Source: Nitrospirillum iridis (GTDB taxonomy: Bacteria > Pseudomonadota > Alphaproteobacteria > Azospirillales > Azospirillaceae). Taken from it: a stretch of 64,000 nt of DNA. The position numbers and the translations under genes were made by a program. Where the stretch lies: assembly GCF_014205765.1 (NCBI RefSeq), contig NZ_JACIIZ010000006.1, positions 248,001-312,000 on the forward strand. The letters are read 5' to 3'. The notes beneath the pieces were generated by a model. It saw only the letters and a program-made list of their open reading frames with translations. It made no database searches and was not told the DNA's origin. Positions 55,474 to 64,000 of this stretch are shown here, piece after piece (within the stretch, counting starts at the first letter, position 1; each line of letters starts with the position of its first letter).

Positions 55474-56424
55474 TCAGAAGGTCACGCCGACCTTGAGGCG
55501 AAGGCGGCGCTTTTCAAAGTCATCGGCATAGGTCCGGCCGCTCTTCACAAAACCCGGCGACGGGTTGGCCAGGTCCTGGGCGAAAGGCAGCTGTTCCAGG
55601 TAGGTCAGATTCACGAAGAAGCGCTCGCCCCCATAATGGATGGTGGGGCCGGCGTAGTAGGCTACGTTAGTGGCCGAGCCCGAGGTCCAGAAATGGAAGT
55701 TGGAGAACTCCCGCTCATTTTGAAATTCAACGCCGGCGTACCAATTGGGCGCGAAGCGGTAAGAGGCGGCGAGACCGAAATTGACGTCGGTCTCATGGTC
55801 CCAGTGCTCCGACGCGTCGTTGGAGAGGGGGTCGGCGTCCGGGTCGCCGTTCAGGCGGCGTAATTCCTGTTCGACCGTGACATTCGCGGCCACCACCAGC
55901 TGATCGTCCAGGAAATTCTTCTGCACGATCAGGCGGGATTCCAGTTCGCGCGTTTTGGGTCCCACCAGAGGTTCCACATAGAGCGCAAGGCCGATAGGAT
56001 CCGTGTAGGGGCTGAGCAAGCGCCAGATCAGCTCAACCGAGGTGCCCTCATACTTCGTGCCGTGGAAACTGGCGGTGTCGCTGGCGGGGGTGTACTCGGC
56101 GAAGGTCTCGGGCACGGCGGTATTGCCATCCACACCGTCCTGGCGGGCATGGGTCCAGGCATAGTTGGCATAGGCCGCGATTTGCAAATTGTCGGTCAGG
56201 CCGTACTCAACCTCCGTCCGGCCCTGCCAGAGACTGAAGTCGCCCCCAGCTTTACCCAGCCGGCCGGTCAGCCATTGCTCGGCCTCCACCTTGCCGGCCG
56301 GCAGCAGGTCGGTGGTGTATATGTAGCCAAACAGCGGCTCCCCGGCCCGAGCCGGCACCGACAAGAGCGGCCAGCCCATCACCACCATGGCGGCCAGCCC
56401 CCGGATCTTTACCCGTCGCGACAT
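55474..56424 (-). CDS. Exported beta-barrel-like protein, DUF6662-like
   Basis: The 316-residue protein has a signal peptide (about 1-28, ending PARAG). It then shows alternating amphipathic beta-strands with aromatic girdles (FGYIYTTDLLPAGKVEAEQW, YGLTDNLQIAAYANYAW, GLALYVEPLVGPKTRELESR, NWYAGVEFQNERE) and a C-terminal Phe (LKVGVTF), the usual end of an outer-membrane barrel. It resembles the DUF6662 family as I recall it; no function is established. It is the first gene before the FMN protein, ApbE and cytochrome genes and could provide an outer-membrane port or partner for them. Confidence 0.65.
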   Translation of the reverse strand: MSRRVKIRGLAAMVVMGWPLLSVPARAGEPLFGYIYTTDLLPAGKVEAEQWLTGRLGKAGGDFSLWQGRTEVEYGLTDNLQIAAYANYAWTHARQDGVDGNTAVPETFAEYTPASDTASFHGTKYEGTSVELIWRLLSPYTDPIGLALYVEPLVGPKTRELESRLIVQKNFLDDQLVVAANVTVEQELRRLNGDPDADPLSNDASEHWDHETDVNFGLAASYRFAPNWYAGVEFQNEREFSNFHFWTSGSATNVAYYAGPTIHYGGERFFVNLTYLEQLPFAQDLANPSPGFVKSGRTYADDFEKRRLRLKVGVTF

Positions 56425-56785
56425 TCCCCAGATACCCCACCTGCGAATGATTCTTAAACGCGATTAGCGGTGGCGGAGCGGGCCTGTCAATCCCTATCTG
56501 GCATGCGCGGCGTATTGTCACGGGCCGCGTCACCGCCTGGGGCGGGATGCGGTCGTCGATGAGCCCCACTGGGCCCCCCTGGGAGCCCCACCGGGCGACA
56601 AAAGGATGGAAAGCGCCAAGACGGTCGGGTCCGGCGCGGCGATGCTGGGCGCGGTTTCGACTGCCTGGTGAAACGACGATGACCGTTTTCCCACCACGCC
56701 CTGGTGTCAGCCGCCGTCCTGGTGTTCGCCGCCGCATGAAAGCACCGGCCCGATTATCGAGGCCGCCCACTTTTCAAATGGCGAT
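56425..56785. other. Intergenic region upstream of the flavin module
   Basis: About 360 bases with no supportable gene. The part next to the barrel gene is AT-richer and holds a Fur-like palindrome (56442-56456); the rest is GC-rich with no clear structure. It also contains the 3' end region of the STAND regulator transcript, for which I saw no terminator. Confidence 0.4.
56442..56456. promoter_or_regulatory. Fur-box-like 7-1-7 palindrome upstream of the flavin module
   Basis: TGCGAATGATTCTTA agrees with the 7-1-7 Fur pattern TGATAATNATTATCA at 11 of the 14 fixed positions, with GAAT-G-ATTC as a perfect core. It lies 18 bases before the start codon of the barrel gene, so binding would overlap the transcription or translation start. 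Iron control is a hypothesis. Confidence 0.35.
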
Positions 56786-59700
56786 TTACGCCGTCAGCAG
56801 GCCACCCTCCGCCGCCCCCAACGGGCCGGCCAGCAGGCCCGCGGGTGCCATTCCGCCACCGAAATGAGCAAGGAAAGCGCGAGCGGCCCTGATATCCGTC
56901 GTTCCCTCACCCCCGGAGAAGCGGGCCAGCAGGCCAGCCAGCAGATCCGGCGCGTCCCCCATGGCACCGCCGCGCATGTGCAGTCGGGCGAGGCTGACGG
57001 CGGCGCGCAACTGCCAGGACAGCGCGCCTTGCTCCCCCGCCATTTCCAGGGCCTGCCGAAACAATGCCTCCGGCTCCCGCCTTTCGCCCCGTTGCGCCAG
57101 CAGCTCACCGCGCACACGGATCAGTTCCGGCAGGCACCAGCCCTCCTCGTTGCGACGGGACCGTTCCACGCTGGTGGTGATCAGGTCCAGCGCTTTGGCC
57201 GTTTCCCCCGCCCGGCCCAGGGCCAGCGCCACCTCACGCAGCAGCGCGTTGTAGCGGGGGTGCGACAGGTCGGTGATGGCGGTGAGCGCGCGCAGCACGG
57301 GTTCAGGATCGGCCTGGCGGCCGGCCCGCTTGGCTTGGATCAGCAGCTCGAAGCACCCCGCCCAGTGCCGCCACATCACCATGCCGTGGCGCTCGGACAA
57401 GGCCAGCAATAGCTGGCCATGCCTTTGCGCCGCCGACACATCCCCCATCAGCAGCGCCAGGGGACAGGTGGATTGGCCGAAGGCGACACAGGTGGTCAAA
57501 GCGTGACCAAGGGCGGCGGCCTCTTCCAAATAGGCCCGCTGTTCCACCTCCGCCCGATCGATCTGCCCCAGCAGCCAAAGGAGACCAGCCAGGGTGCTCT
57601 GCGCCAGGACCCGCTGGTTGGCGTGGAAACGCAGGGTCTGTCCCGGAGGTGCCGCCACCCGGGACAGCCGGATGGCGGCCTCGGTATGCCGGGCGCCCCC
57701 CAGCTGGTCCCCCATGATGTGCAGCGACGCGCCCATCATCCGTTCCGCCAGGGCCGGTGCCGCCCGGTCGGGATGGGCCGCGGCCAAGGCCTGAAAGCGC
57801 CGGGCCAGACCCAGGGTGTCGCGCAACCGGCCAAGGTCGAAATAGATCATCCAGATGCCCATCAGGGCCTGGAGCTGGCAGGAATCGTCCCCCAGCCGTT
57901 CAGCCATGGCCAGCACCGTTTCCCAAATCCCGACCGCTTCCTCGCCCTGCATCTCGGTGATGGTATAGGCCATGCCCTTCAGGGTCAGCAGTTGCAGTTG
58001 TTGGCGTTCGTCGGCGAAGGGCTGGGGCAGGGCCAAGGCCTGACTGGTCCGCTGGGCGGCCTCCATCCATAAGGACAGGCGAACCCACAAGGGGGACGCC
58101 GCCAGCGTCAGGGTCCGCGCTGCCGCCGCGTTCGACCCGTCTTCGGCGAAGAGCCCCCCGTGGCACCAGTCAAGCGCGTGGCGGATATTGTCGAGCTCCG
58201 GGGTGTAGCGTGCCAGCATCTCCTGCGCCGGCTGCGCCTCCCATTGCGGGGCGGCCGCTCCCAGAAGGGCCAGGTAGTGGGCCGCATGGCGCCGGCAGAC
58301 AGCATCCATCTCCCCGCTGGCGGCCAACTGTTCGCGGGCATAGGTCCGGATGGTATCCAGCAAACGCAGCCGGGGCTGGTCGCCGCCGGCCGGGGCCGCC
58401 ACTACCAGGGACTTGGTCACCAGGCCGGCGATATGGAGGTCCGCCGCCGTCGTATCGCCCTCTTCCAGGGCCACGGCCTGAACCGCGGCCAGGTCAAAGC
58501 CGCCGGCGAACACCCCCAAGCGGTTCAGCACCCGCCGTTCCGCCGGCGACAACAGCGCGTAACTCCAATCAAAGGCGGCGCGCAATGTCTGGTGCCGGAC
58601 GGCGGCGGTGCGGCGGCCCCGCACCAGCAGGCGAAAGCGGTCATCCAGCCGGGCGGCCATGCCGGCGACGCCATGGGCGGCGGCCGGGCCCGCCGCCAGT
58701 TCCAGGCCCAAGGGAATACCGTCCAGCCGGCGGCAGATTTCCGCCACCGCCGGCGCGTCGGCGTCCGTCAACTCAAAGCCGCCCCGGCAGGCGGCCACAC
58801 GGTCGACGAACAGCTGCACCGCGGCATGATCCAGGGCCTGGGCCGCCGTCAGCCCGCCGGCGGCGGGGGGAACGGCCAGGCCATTCAGGCGCTGGATCAC
58901 CTCCCCCTCCGCCCCCAGGGACTCGCGGCTGGTGGCCAGAATGTCGATACCGGGCGCGCCCGCCAGGATGGCCTCCACCAACGGGGCCAAGGCGCCCACC
59001 ACCGGCTCGCAACTGTCGAGGATCAACAGCATACGTCGCGGCCTGAGATAGGCGACCAGCGGTGGCAGCGGGTCCTGCGCCTGGATGTGCGGCGCCAGGC
59101 GCGCCGCCAGCGCGGCCGGCACCAGCGCGCCATCGGTCAGGAAGGACAGGTCGATGAAGCCGACGCCATCAGGGTAGCGGCCAGCCACCTCGGGCGCCAG
59201 GGCCAAGGCGACCGTGGTCTTGCCGATGCCCCCGGGGCCGACGATGGTGAGCAGGCGCGAGCGGCCCAGACGGGCGGCCAGGGCGGCGATGACGTCCGCC
59301 CGTCCCACCGGTCGCGACAGATGCTGGGGCAAGGGGGGGGCCACCAGCGGCGGCGCCGGCTGAGCCGCGGGCAGAACCTGGCGATGCACCGGCCGGGCGA
59401 ACCGGTATCCCTGGCCTGGCACGAACAAGATATGGGGCTGGTCACCCCGCCCGCCTTCCTGTTCATAAAGAGCCAGCGCTTGGCGCACCTTCGCCACCTG
59501 GACCCGCAGGTTGTTTTCCCCCACGTGGGTGGTGGGCCAGGTGCGGGACACCAGTTCCTCCTTGGTGACGACGGCGCCCGCCCGCTCCACCAGCGCGGTC
59601 AGGATGTCCAGCGCCCGCCCGCCGATGGCGATGGGCCGGTCAGCCGTCAGCAGCTGGCGCGCGGGATAGAGGTTGAACGACCCGAAGCGGTAAACGACCT

Positions 59701-59812
59701 CATCCGGAGCGGACGCCTCGGGTGTCGGCATGGATGGGGATGGATCGGGGGAAGGCGACATGGGAACGGTCGTACCGCAAGAGACCAGCTGGCCGCAATC
59801 TGCCAGAACCAT
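56786..59812 (-). CDS. Winged-helix STAND ATPase regulator (Trans_reg_C + NB-ARC-like + helical repeats), copy 1
   Basis: The 1008-residue protein has an OmpR-type winged helix at about 41-140 (RALDILTALVERAGAVVTKE, NNLRVQVAKVRQAL, VPGQGYRF). Next is a STAND-type ATPase with Walker A GPGGIGKTT (192-200), Walker B LLILDSCEP and the sensor GIPLGLELAAG. A long helical-repeat C-terminus is probably the ligand or partner sensor. Such proteins switch on ATP binding and oligomerise to activate genes. Starts at 59812, 59761 and 59731 are all possible; none has a clear ribosome-binding site. A paralogue lies two genes upstream on the same strand. Confidence 0.85.
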   Translation of the reverse strand: MVLADCGQLVSCGTTVPMSPSPDPSPSMPTPEASAPDEVVYRFGSFNLYPARQLLTADRPIAIGGRALDILTALVERAGAVVTKEELVSRTWPTTHVGENNLRVQVAKVRQALALYEQEGGRGDQPHILFVPGQGYRFARPVHRQVLPAAQPAPPLVAPPLPQHLSRPVGRADVIAALAARLGRSRLLTIVGPGGIGKTTVALALAPEVAGRYPDGVGFIDLSFLTDGALVPAALAARLAPHIQAQDPLPPLVAYLRPRRMLLILDSCEPVVGALAPLVEAILAGAPGIDILATSRESLGAEGEVIQRLNGLAVPPAAGGLTAAQALDHAAVQLFVDRVAACRGGFELTDADAPAVAEICRRLDGIPLGLELAAGPAAAHGVAGMAARLDDRFRLLVRGRRTAAVRHQTLRAAFDWSYALLSPAERRVLNRLGVFAGGFDLAAVQAVALEEGDTTAADLHIAGLVTKSLVVAAPAGGDQPRLRLLDTIRTYAREQLAASGEMDAVCRRHAAHYLALLGAAAPQWEAQPAQEMLARYTPELDNIRHALDWCHGGLFAEDGSNAAAARTLTLAASPLWVRLSLWMEAAQRTSQALALPQPFADERQQLQLLTLKGMAYTITEMQGEEAVGIWETVLAMAERLGDDSCQLQALMGIWMIYFDLGRLRDTLGLARRFQALAAAHPDRAAPALAERMMGASLHIMGDQLGGARHTEAAIRLSRVAAPPGQTLRFHANQRVLAQSTLAGLLWLLGQIDRAEVEQRAYLEEAAALGHALTTCVAFGQSTCPLALLMGDVSAAQRHGQLLLALSERHGMVMWRHWAGCFELLIQAKRAGRQADPEPVLRALTAITDLSHPRYNALLREVALALGRAGETAKALDLITTSVERSRRNEEGWCLPELIRVRGELLAQRGERREPEALFRQALEMAGEQGALSWQLRAAVSLARLHMRGGAMGDAPDLLAGLLARFSGGEGTTDIRAARAFLAHFGGGMAPAGLLAGPLGAAEGGLLTA

Positions 59813-59883
59813 TAATCCGGAAAACCAAGCCTGCGGGCAAGTGACAGAAATATCTGAATTTTAGGCGCGCGGCCGCCTTCCCG

Positions 59884-60471
59884 TCAGGCGCCTGGGGGAC
59901 CGCTTTGGCGCAGGCGACGCCATCGGCTGGGCGTCTCCCCCCGCGATCGGCGGAAAAGACGGGAGAAATGGGCCTGGTCGCTGAAGCCGCAGGCCCTAGC
60001 GATATCGGCCAGCGACCCGTCGCTCCGCAGCATGAGGTGCGTGGCCGCGGCAAGGCGGCGCTCAATGATGAAATTGCGCGGCGACGCGCCCAGACTGCGA
60101 CGGAAGACGGCGCAGAAATGACTGCGGCTCAGTTGCAAGAGGTCCGCCAGCGCCTCATTCGACAGATCGGCGGCCAAATTGGCATCGATATGGGCGATGA
60201 CCCGGCGCTCCTGCCAAGGCGCCAGGCCGCCCATGCTTCGGGCCGCCCCCTTCTCCGCCTCCTGCTCCGTCGCACCCGCCGGCCCCGGTGTCAGCACCCC
60301 TGGCCCCGATGCCTCTGGGGGTGACATCAGCACCAGGATCCGGGCGATACAGTCGCGGGTGGTGTCCAGGTCCTGGTCAAACGCCTGCCGCGCCCGGCGC
60401 AGGAGGTCGGCGACCGTCGACGACACATCGTCGCCAGGATGGACGGGGGACCGGAGGGGGGATGGGGGCAT
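59884..60471 (-). CDS. AraC-family transcriptional regulator
   Basis: The 195-residue protein has a C-terminal AraC-type domain with two helix-turn-helix motifs (LSNEALADLLQLSRSHFCAVF and GSLADIARACGFSDQAHFSR; quoted in parts) and the closing RRSRGETPSRWRR. The N-terminal 90 residues contain a helical segment but no recognised ligand domain. AGGTGAGG precedes ATG 60471, which is better than the ATG at 60498. It is placed between two STAND regulators on the same strand, with gaps of 71 and 86 bases. Its target is unknown. Confidence 0.85.
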   Translation of the reverse strand: MPPSPLRSPVHPGDDVSSTVADLLRRARQAFDQDLDTTRDCIARILVLMSPPEASGPGVLTPGPAGATEQEAEKGAARSMGGLAPWQERRVIAHIDANLAADLSNEALADLLQLSRSHFCAVFRRSLGASPRNFIIERRLAAATHLMLRSDGSLADIARACGFSDQAHFSRLFRRSRGETPSRWRRLRQSGPPGA

Positions 60472-60557
60472 GACCTCACCTGGGGGGCAACGACGCATGG
60501 CCCCGGCGGACAGGCCTGGCCACCCCCATCATGCCGGCGACGCCGGATGGCTTCGAG

Positions 60558-63380
60558 TTAACCGGTGCGAAGCACCGTTAAGTTTGCCACCGGTCCGCCC
60601 GCCCTGCCGCCAAGGTGCGGGGCCAGTTGGGGGACCGCCCCCCGCAAGGTTTCCAGCAGGTCGTCGGCGATCTTCAGATCGCCGGCCCTGTCGCCAGCCC
60701 CGAACCGTCCGCGCACGTCGCGCAGTTGCGCCAGCGCCGCGTCCGTCCGCTGGCGGTCATGCCACAGCCGGGCCTGGGAAATGGCGATGCGCAGGGACCA
60801 GGACAGGGCCCCCTGCCGATCCGCCAACTGGGCGGCCCTCTGCAGCAGAGCATCGGCCTCCGCCACGGCCCCCTCGGCCGCCCGCGCCAGGGCAAGGTGG
60901 CGCATCAGTTCAGGCTGGCACCAGGCGCCCCCGCGCGACGCCGCCAGATGCAGGGCCGGCTGCCAGCCCAGGGTGGCCAGCATGTCCACCTGCTTGCCCG
61001 TCGTCGCCGACGACAGCGCCGTCTCCTGCCCCAATACACAGGCATAGCCTTGCGCCCACGCGTCCCAATGGCGGAGCGCGCCACCGGCGGTGCGCTGGCG
61101 CAAAACCCCGTTCAGATGGGCGGCCCAATCATGATCGCCCAGCCACAGGGCCACCGGTATGGCGCCGAGCGCCAAGCCGAAGCAGGCGGTCAGATCATGT
61201 TCCAGCCGCTGGGATTCCGCCGCGCAATAGCGCGCCGCCTCCGCCGCCCTCGCCAGGTCGCCCCGCAGCCAGTGGATGCGCGCCAGTGAGGTCATCAGGG
61301 TCAGCCGGCTGTCGACCCGGGCATGGTTGACGCGGCCACCGCCCAGGAAGGCCTGGTCGCGCCGCAGGATTCCCTCCACGAGGGCCTGCGCCTGCGGCTG
61401 GTCGCCCAGGAAATGCAGGGACAGGGCCCGCATATGGTCGGCGGACTGCACACTGGTCATGTCGCCCATACGTCGGGCCGGGTCGGCGAACCGGTCGGCC
61501 AGCGCCAGGCTGTCGGCGTAGTCCCCCGCCTCCAGCTTCTGGGCCCAGCGCCCCCAGAGGGCCCGCATCTCCAGCGGACGTTCCTGCAGCCGGCGGCCCA
61601 GCGCCTCGGCTTGCTCAAAGGCCTGCGCCATGGCAGGGGTGGGCCCCCGGGCGTGCCATACGGCATGGCCATAAGCCACCAGCAGTTCGCCATGCTGCGC
61701 CGTCTCGCCCCATTCCTGCCCGGCCGCCGCTTCCACCGCGCGCTGGGCGAGGTCCAGGATTTCGCCCTGCAGCGACAGGTGGAACCACAGCGGCGCTATG
61801 GCGATGATCAGCGACAGGCTGATGGCCGGATCGCCCTCCGACCCCAATGCCCAGTCCAGCGCGGCGCGAATGTCATCCACATGACGGGACTGACGTTCCA
61901 GATAGTCGATCGGAGCCTTGCCGCTCCACGCCGGTTCCAGGTCGGCGAACAGCCGCCGGCAATAGAGGGCGTGGGCGCGGTGCACCGCCTGGTGACCCGG
62001 CTGGTCCGCCAGGCGGTCGTGGGCGTACTGGCGGGTGACGGCCAGCAGGGCGTAGCGGCTCTCGCCGTTCACCGTTTCCATGGTGATCATGGACTTGGCC
62101 ACCAGCTCACTGACGGCATCCATGACGGCCAGTTCGTCGATCTCCTCCGAGGCGGCGATGGCCATGGCGGCGCGGATGTCGAAGCTGGATCGGAAGACGG
62201 AGAGCCGGATCAGCACCGTCTGCTCCTCTGGCCGCAGCAGGTCGAAGCTCCAGTCCAGGGTGGCGCGCAATGTCTCCTGCCGCGGGGGGGCGGTACGGCG
62301 CCCCCGGCCCAGGATGGTGAAGCGTTCGTTCAGCGCGGTCATCAGCGCCCGCGCCTCCAGCCGCCCGATGCGGGCGGCGGCCAGCTCGATGGCCAGCGGG
62401 ATGCCATCCAGCCGGCGGCAGATGGCCGCCACCGCCATGAGGGCGTCCACCCCCGTCTCCAGCCCGTCACCGGCCGCCGCCCGGTCCAGGAACATGGCCA
62501 CGGCCGAATGACGGCGGATCGCGTCGGGGTCGGTGACCGTGACCGGCGGAACGGATAGGCTGGCCAGGCGGTGCACCCATTCGCCTTCCGCGCGCAGCGG
62601 CTCGCGGCTGGTCGCCAGGATGGTCAGGTCCGGGCAGCCTTTCAGCAACTGCTCCACCAAGGCCGCCGCTGCCTCGACCACATGTTCGCAATTGTCCAGC
62701 ACCAGCAGTTGGCGCCCATCGCGCAGCGCCTGGAACACCTCGTCAAGGCTGTCATCCGTGGGTGACGGGGCCAACCCCAGACCGGCAGCCAGGGCGGCGG
62801 GCAGGCGCTGGGCATCGGTGACCGGGGAGAAATCGACAAAGCTGGCGCCCATGTCCCCATCGGCCGCCAGGCGGCGCGACAGGGCCAGCGCCACGGTCGT
62901 CTTGCCGATGCCGCCGGGGCCCACCACGGTGACCAGGCGGCGAACGGCGACACGGGCGGCCAACTGTTCGACCACCTCCGCCCGGCCGATGACACGGTCC
63001 AGGGAAACCGGCAGGGCCGGCGTCAGGCCCGCCGCCGGCTTGGCGGCATCGCCTACGGCGCGCCAGGAAACGGGGGCCACCAGCCGATAGCCCCGCCCCA
63101 CATGGTTCACGATGTAGCGGGCGCCCGCCTGACCGTCGCCCAAGGCGCGGCGCAGGCCGGACATGTGCACGCGCAGCGCGCCGTCATCCACCGTCGTGTT
63201 GGGCCACACCTCCGCCAGCAGCTCGTCACGACCCACCAGTTGGCCCGCGCGCAGGACCAGTGCCACCAGGATGTCCAGCGCCCTGTCACCCAAGCGGACA
63301 GGCGCACCGCCCCTCAGCAGCACACGCCCGGGAAGGTGCAGCTCACAGTCGCCGAATGAGAAGATCTGCCGGTGTGGCAT
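60558..63380 (-). CDS. Winged-helix STAND ATPase regulator, copy 2
   Basis: The 940-residue protein has an OmpR-type winged helix directly at the start (about 5-105; DRALDILVALVLRAGQLVGRD, ALRVHMSGLRRALG, HVGRGYRLVAPV) and a STAND ATPase with Walker A GPGGIGKTT (154-162). Walker B is LLVLDNCEHVVEA; TILATSREPL and CRRLDGIPLAIELAA follow, then a helical-repeat C-terminus. The ATG at 63380 places the conserved domain right after the start; a TTG at 63485 would add 35 unrelated residues. It shares the full architecture of the copy at 56786-59812 and is divergent from the c-type cytochrome gene. Confidence 0.87.
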   Translation of the reverse strand: MPHRQIFSFGDCELHLPGRVLLRGGAPVRLGDRALDILVALVLRAGQLVGRDELLAEVWPNTTVDDGALRVHMSGLRRALGDGQAGARYIVNHVGRGYRLVAPVSWRAVGDAAKPAAGLTPALPVSLDRVIGRAEVVEQLAARVAVRRLVTVVGPGGIGKTTVALALSRRLAADGDMGASFVDFSPVTDAQRLPAALAAGLGLAPSPTDDSLDEVFQALRDGRQLLVLDNCEHVVEAAAALVEQLLKGCPDLTILATSREPLRAEGEWVHRLASLSVPPVTVTDPDAIRRHSAVAMFLDRAAAGDGLETGVDALMAVAAICRRLDGIPLAIELAAARIGRLEARALMTALNERFTILGRGRRTAPPRQETLRATLDWSFDLLRPEEQTVLIRLSVFRSSFDIRAAMAIAASEEIDELAVMDAVSELVAKSMITMETVNGESRYALLAVTRQYAHDRLADQPGHQAVHRAHALYCRRLFADLEPAWSGKAPIDYLERQSRHVDDIRAALDWALGSEGDPAISLSLIIAIAPLWFHLSLQGEILDLAQRAVEAAAGQEWGETAQHGELLVAYGHAVWHARGPTPAMAQAFEQAEALGRRLQERPLEMRALWGRWAQKLEAGDYADSLALADRFADPARRMGDMTSVQSADHMRALSLHFLGDQPQAQALVEGILRRDQAFLGGGRVNHARVDSRLTLMTSLARIHWLRGDLARAAEAARYCAAESQRLEHDLTACFGLALGAIPVALWLGDHDWAAHLNGVLRQRTAGGALRHWDAWAQGYACVLGQETALSSATTGKQVDMLATLGWQPALHLAASRGGAWCQPELMRHLALARAAEGAVAEADALLQRAAQLADRQGALSWSLRIAISQARLWHDRQRTDAALAQLRDVRGRFGAGDRAGDLKIADDLLETLRGAVPQLAPHLGGRAGGPVANLTVLRTG

Positions 63381-63718
63381 CGTCACATCCAGGTTGGGGG
63401 GGGGCAAAATGGGAGCACGGGATTCGCCCGAAGCAGTCAAAAGCGCGGAATCACCACCCAAGCTAGGTACCGACCCCATCCGCAATCTTGTCGATTATGC
63501 GCATTTTTGAAGATGGGTGCGCGACGAATTAGGTAGGGGCGTACACCCTCTTGGCAGGGCAGGGCGCGGATACGGCCCCGGGGGCATCGCCGTCCTAAGC
63601 ATATTCAAAATCAGGTTGAGGCATCCAATCGGCCCTGGAGGATTTCGGGCATGGTCCTGTCACCCGGCGGAGATGCGCCCATCAGCATCGGCCGGGCAGC
63701 GGAATAAGGGATGCCGGA

Positions 63719-64000
63719 ATGAGACGCAAGCATTGGGTGGGGGCCGCGGCTGCCTGCATTGCCCTGGGCGGACTGGCCGCCCTGGCCGTGGCCTATCGCG
63801 CGCCCCTGCCGGCCATCGCCCGACCTGACGCCGCCAGTTTCGATCGGGCGCGGGTGGCGCGGGGCGCCGTTCTGGCGGCCATCGGCGACTGCGCCGTCTG
63901 CCACACGGCGGACAGGGGGGCGGCCTATGCCGGTGGCCGGCCGCTGCCCACGCCATTCGGCACCCTGTACACCACCAACATCACGCCGGACATCGCCACG
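63719..64000 (+). CDS. c-type cytochrome, probable dehydrogenase cytochrome subunit (runs off the right edge)
   Basis: Ninety-four codons are visible. An uncleaved or cleaved N-terminal hydrophobic segment (about 8-26) leads to a haem-binding site C-A-V-C-H at 58-62, followed by AGGRPLPTPFGTLYTTNITPD. This block is typical for the first domain of the multihaem cytochrome subunit of membrane-bound alcohol, aldehyde or gluconate dehydrogenases. AAGGG lies about ten bases before the ATG at 63719. The catalytic subunit partner and the other haem sites would lie beyond the edge. Confidence 0.85.
   Translation, partial: MRRKHWVGAAAACIALGGLAALAVAYRAPLPAIARPDAASFDRARVARGAVLAAIGDCAVCHTADRGAAYAGGRPLPTPFGTLYTTNITPDIAT

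Noticed and set aside
58160-59815. Plus-strand open frame opposite the first STAND regulator
   Set aside because: No domain; the minus-strand STAND protein explains the coding bias.
1-64000. CRISPR arrays, tRNA/rRNA genes, insertion sequences, phage genes
   Set aside because: I looked for regularly spaced repeats, tRNA-like cloverleafs, transposase motifs and terminal repeats on both strands and saw none I could support by eye.

Overview
The window is GC-rich, densely coded DNA (high GC in third codon positions, many ATGA stop/start overlaps, GTG and TTG starts with good ribosome-binding sites). Gene content fits a free-living or plant-associated alphaproteobacterium: a DUF3141-pta-ackA-fabI operon, several chemotaxis receptors, multiple efflux systems, winged-helix regulators and a membrane-dehydrogenase-type cytochrome c. 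Placement near Azospirillum/Nitrospirillum (Rhodospirillales) is an inference. No tRNA, rRNA, CRISPR array, insertion sequence or phage gene was recognised. It looks like chromosome or chromid DNA with one small AT-richer patch at about 26.5-27.2 kb.

Layout. 1-1.0 kb: N-terminal part of a type II secretion ATPase (GspE), minus strand. 1.7-8.2 kb: a winged-helix/TolB-like/TPR regulator, then a coupled operon SnoaL-like protein, MFS pump, HlyD adaptor and NodT outer-membrane factor. 8.5-13.8 kb: DUF3141 (PHA-synthase-like hydrolase), phosphotransacetylase, acetate kinase and enoyl-ACP reductase, behind a CTGC-N3-GCAG palindrome. 14.0-17.5 kb: pyruvate kinase, an LCAT-like lipase and a glyoxalase-fold protein. 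17.6-21.3 kb: M81 (MlrC-type) metallopeptidase divergent from a DauA-type D-amino-acid dehydrogenase and an XRE-cupin regulator. 21.4-26.4 kb: TetR regulator and an RND efflux pair without its own outer-membrane channel. 26.7-29.3 kb: an orphan secreted protein and an S9 peptidase. 29.4-33.6 kb: two chemoreceptors. 33.9-35.6 kb: divergent GlxA-type regulator and isocyanide-hydratase-like protein. 35.6-43.5 kb (minus): outer-membrane factor, adaptor, MdtB/C-type RND pump, response regulator, histidine kinase. 43.8-47.3 kb: sulfonate-type ABC transporter plus TauD-family dioxygenase. 47.4-49.1 kb: secreted zinc-protease-like protein and a glutathione transferase. 49.2-53.6 kb: Gfo/Idh/MocA dehydrogenase and two TIM-barrel isomerase-like proteins (one with a Tat signal), divergent from a LacI regulator with a consensus operator between them. 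53.6-56.4 kb: outer-membrane barrel, covalent FMN protein, ApbE flavin transferase and a four-helix b-type cytochrome. 56.8-63.4 kb: three tandem regulators (STAND, AraC, STAND). 63.7 kb to the edge: start of a c-type cytochrome.

How they work together. Three complete or partial efflux systems with local regulators suggest a rhizosphere-type toxin or flavonoid export capacity. The DUF3141-pta-ackA-fabI operon links acetyl-CoA overflow with acyl-chain or polyester metabolism. The sugar operon looks like an oxidise-isomerise/eliminate route. The flavin module has an outer-membrane, a periplasmic and an inner-membrane part plus its own maturation enzyme, so it is the best candidate for an under-described electron-transfer system.
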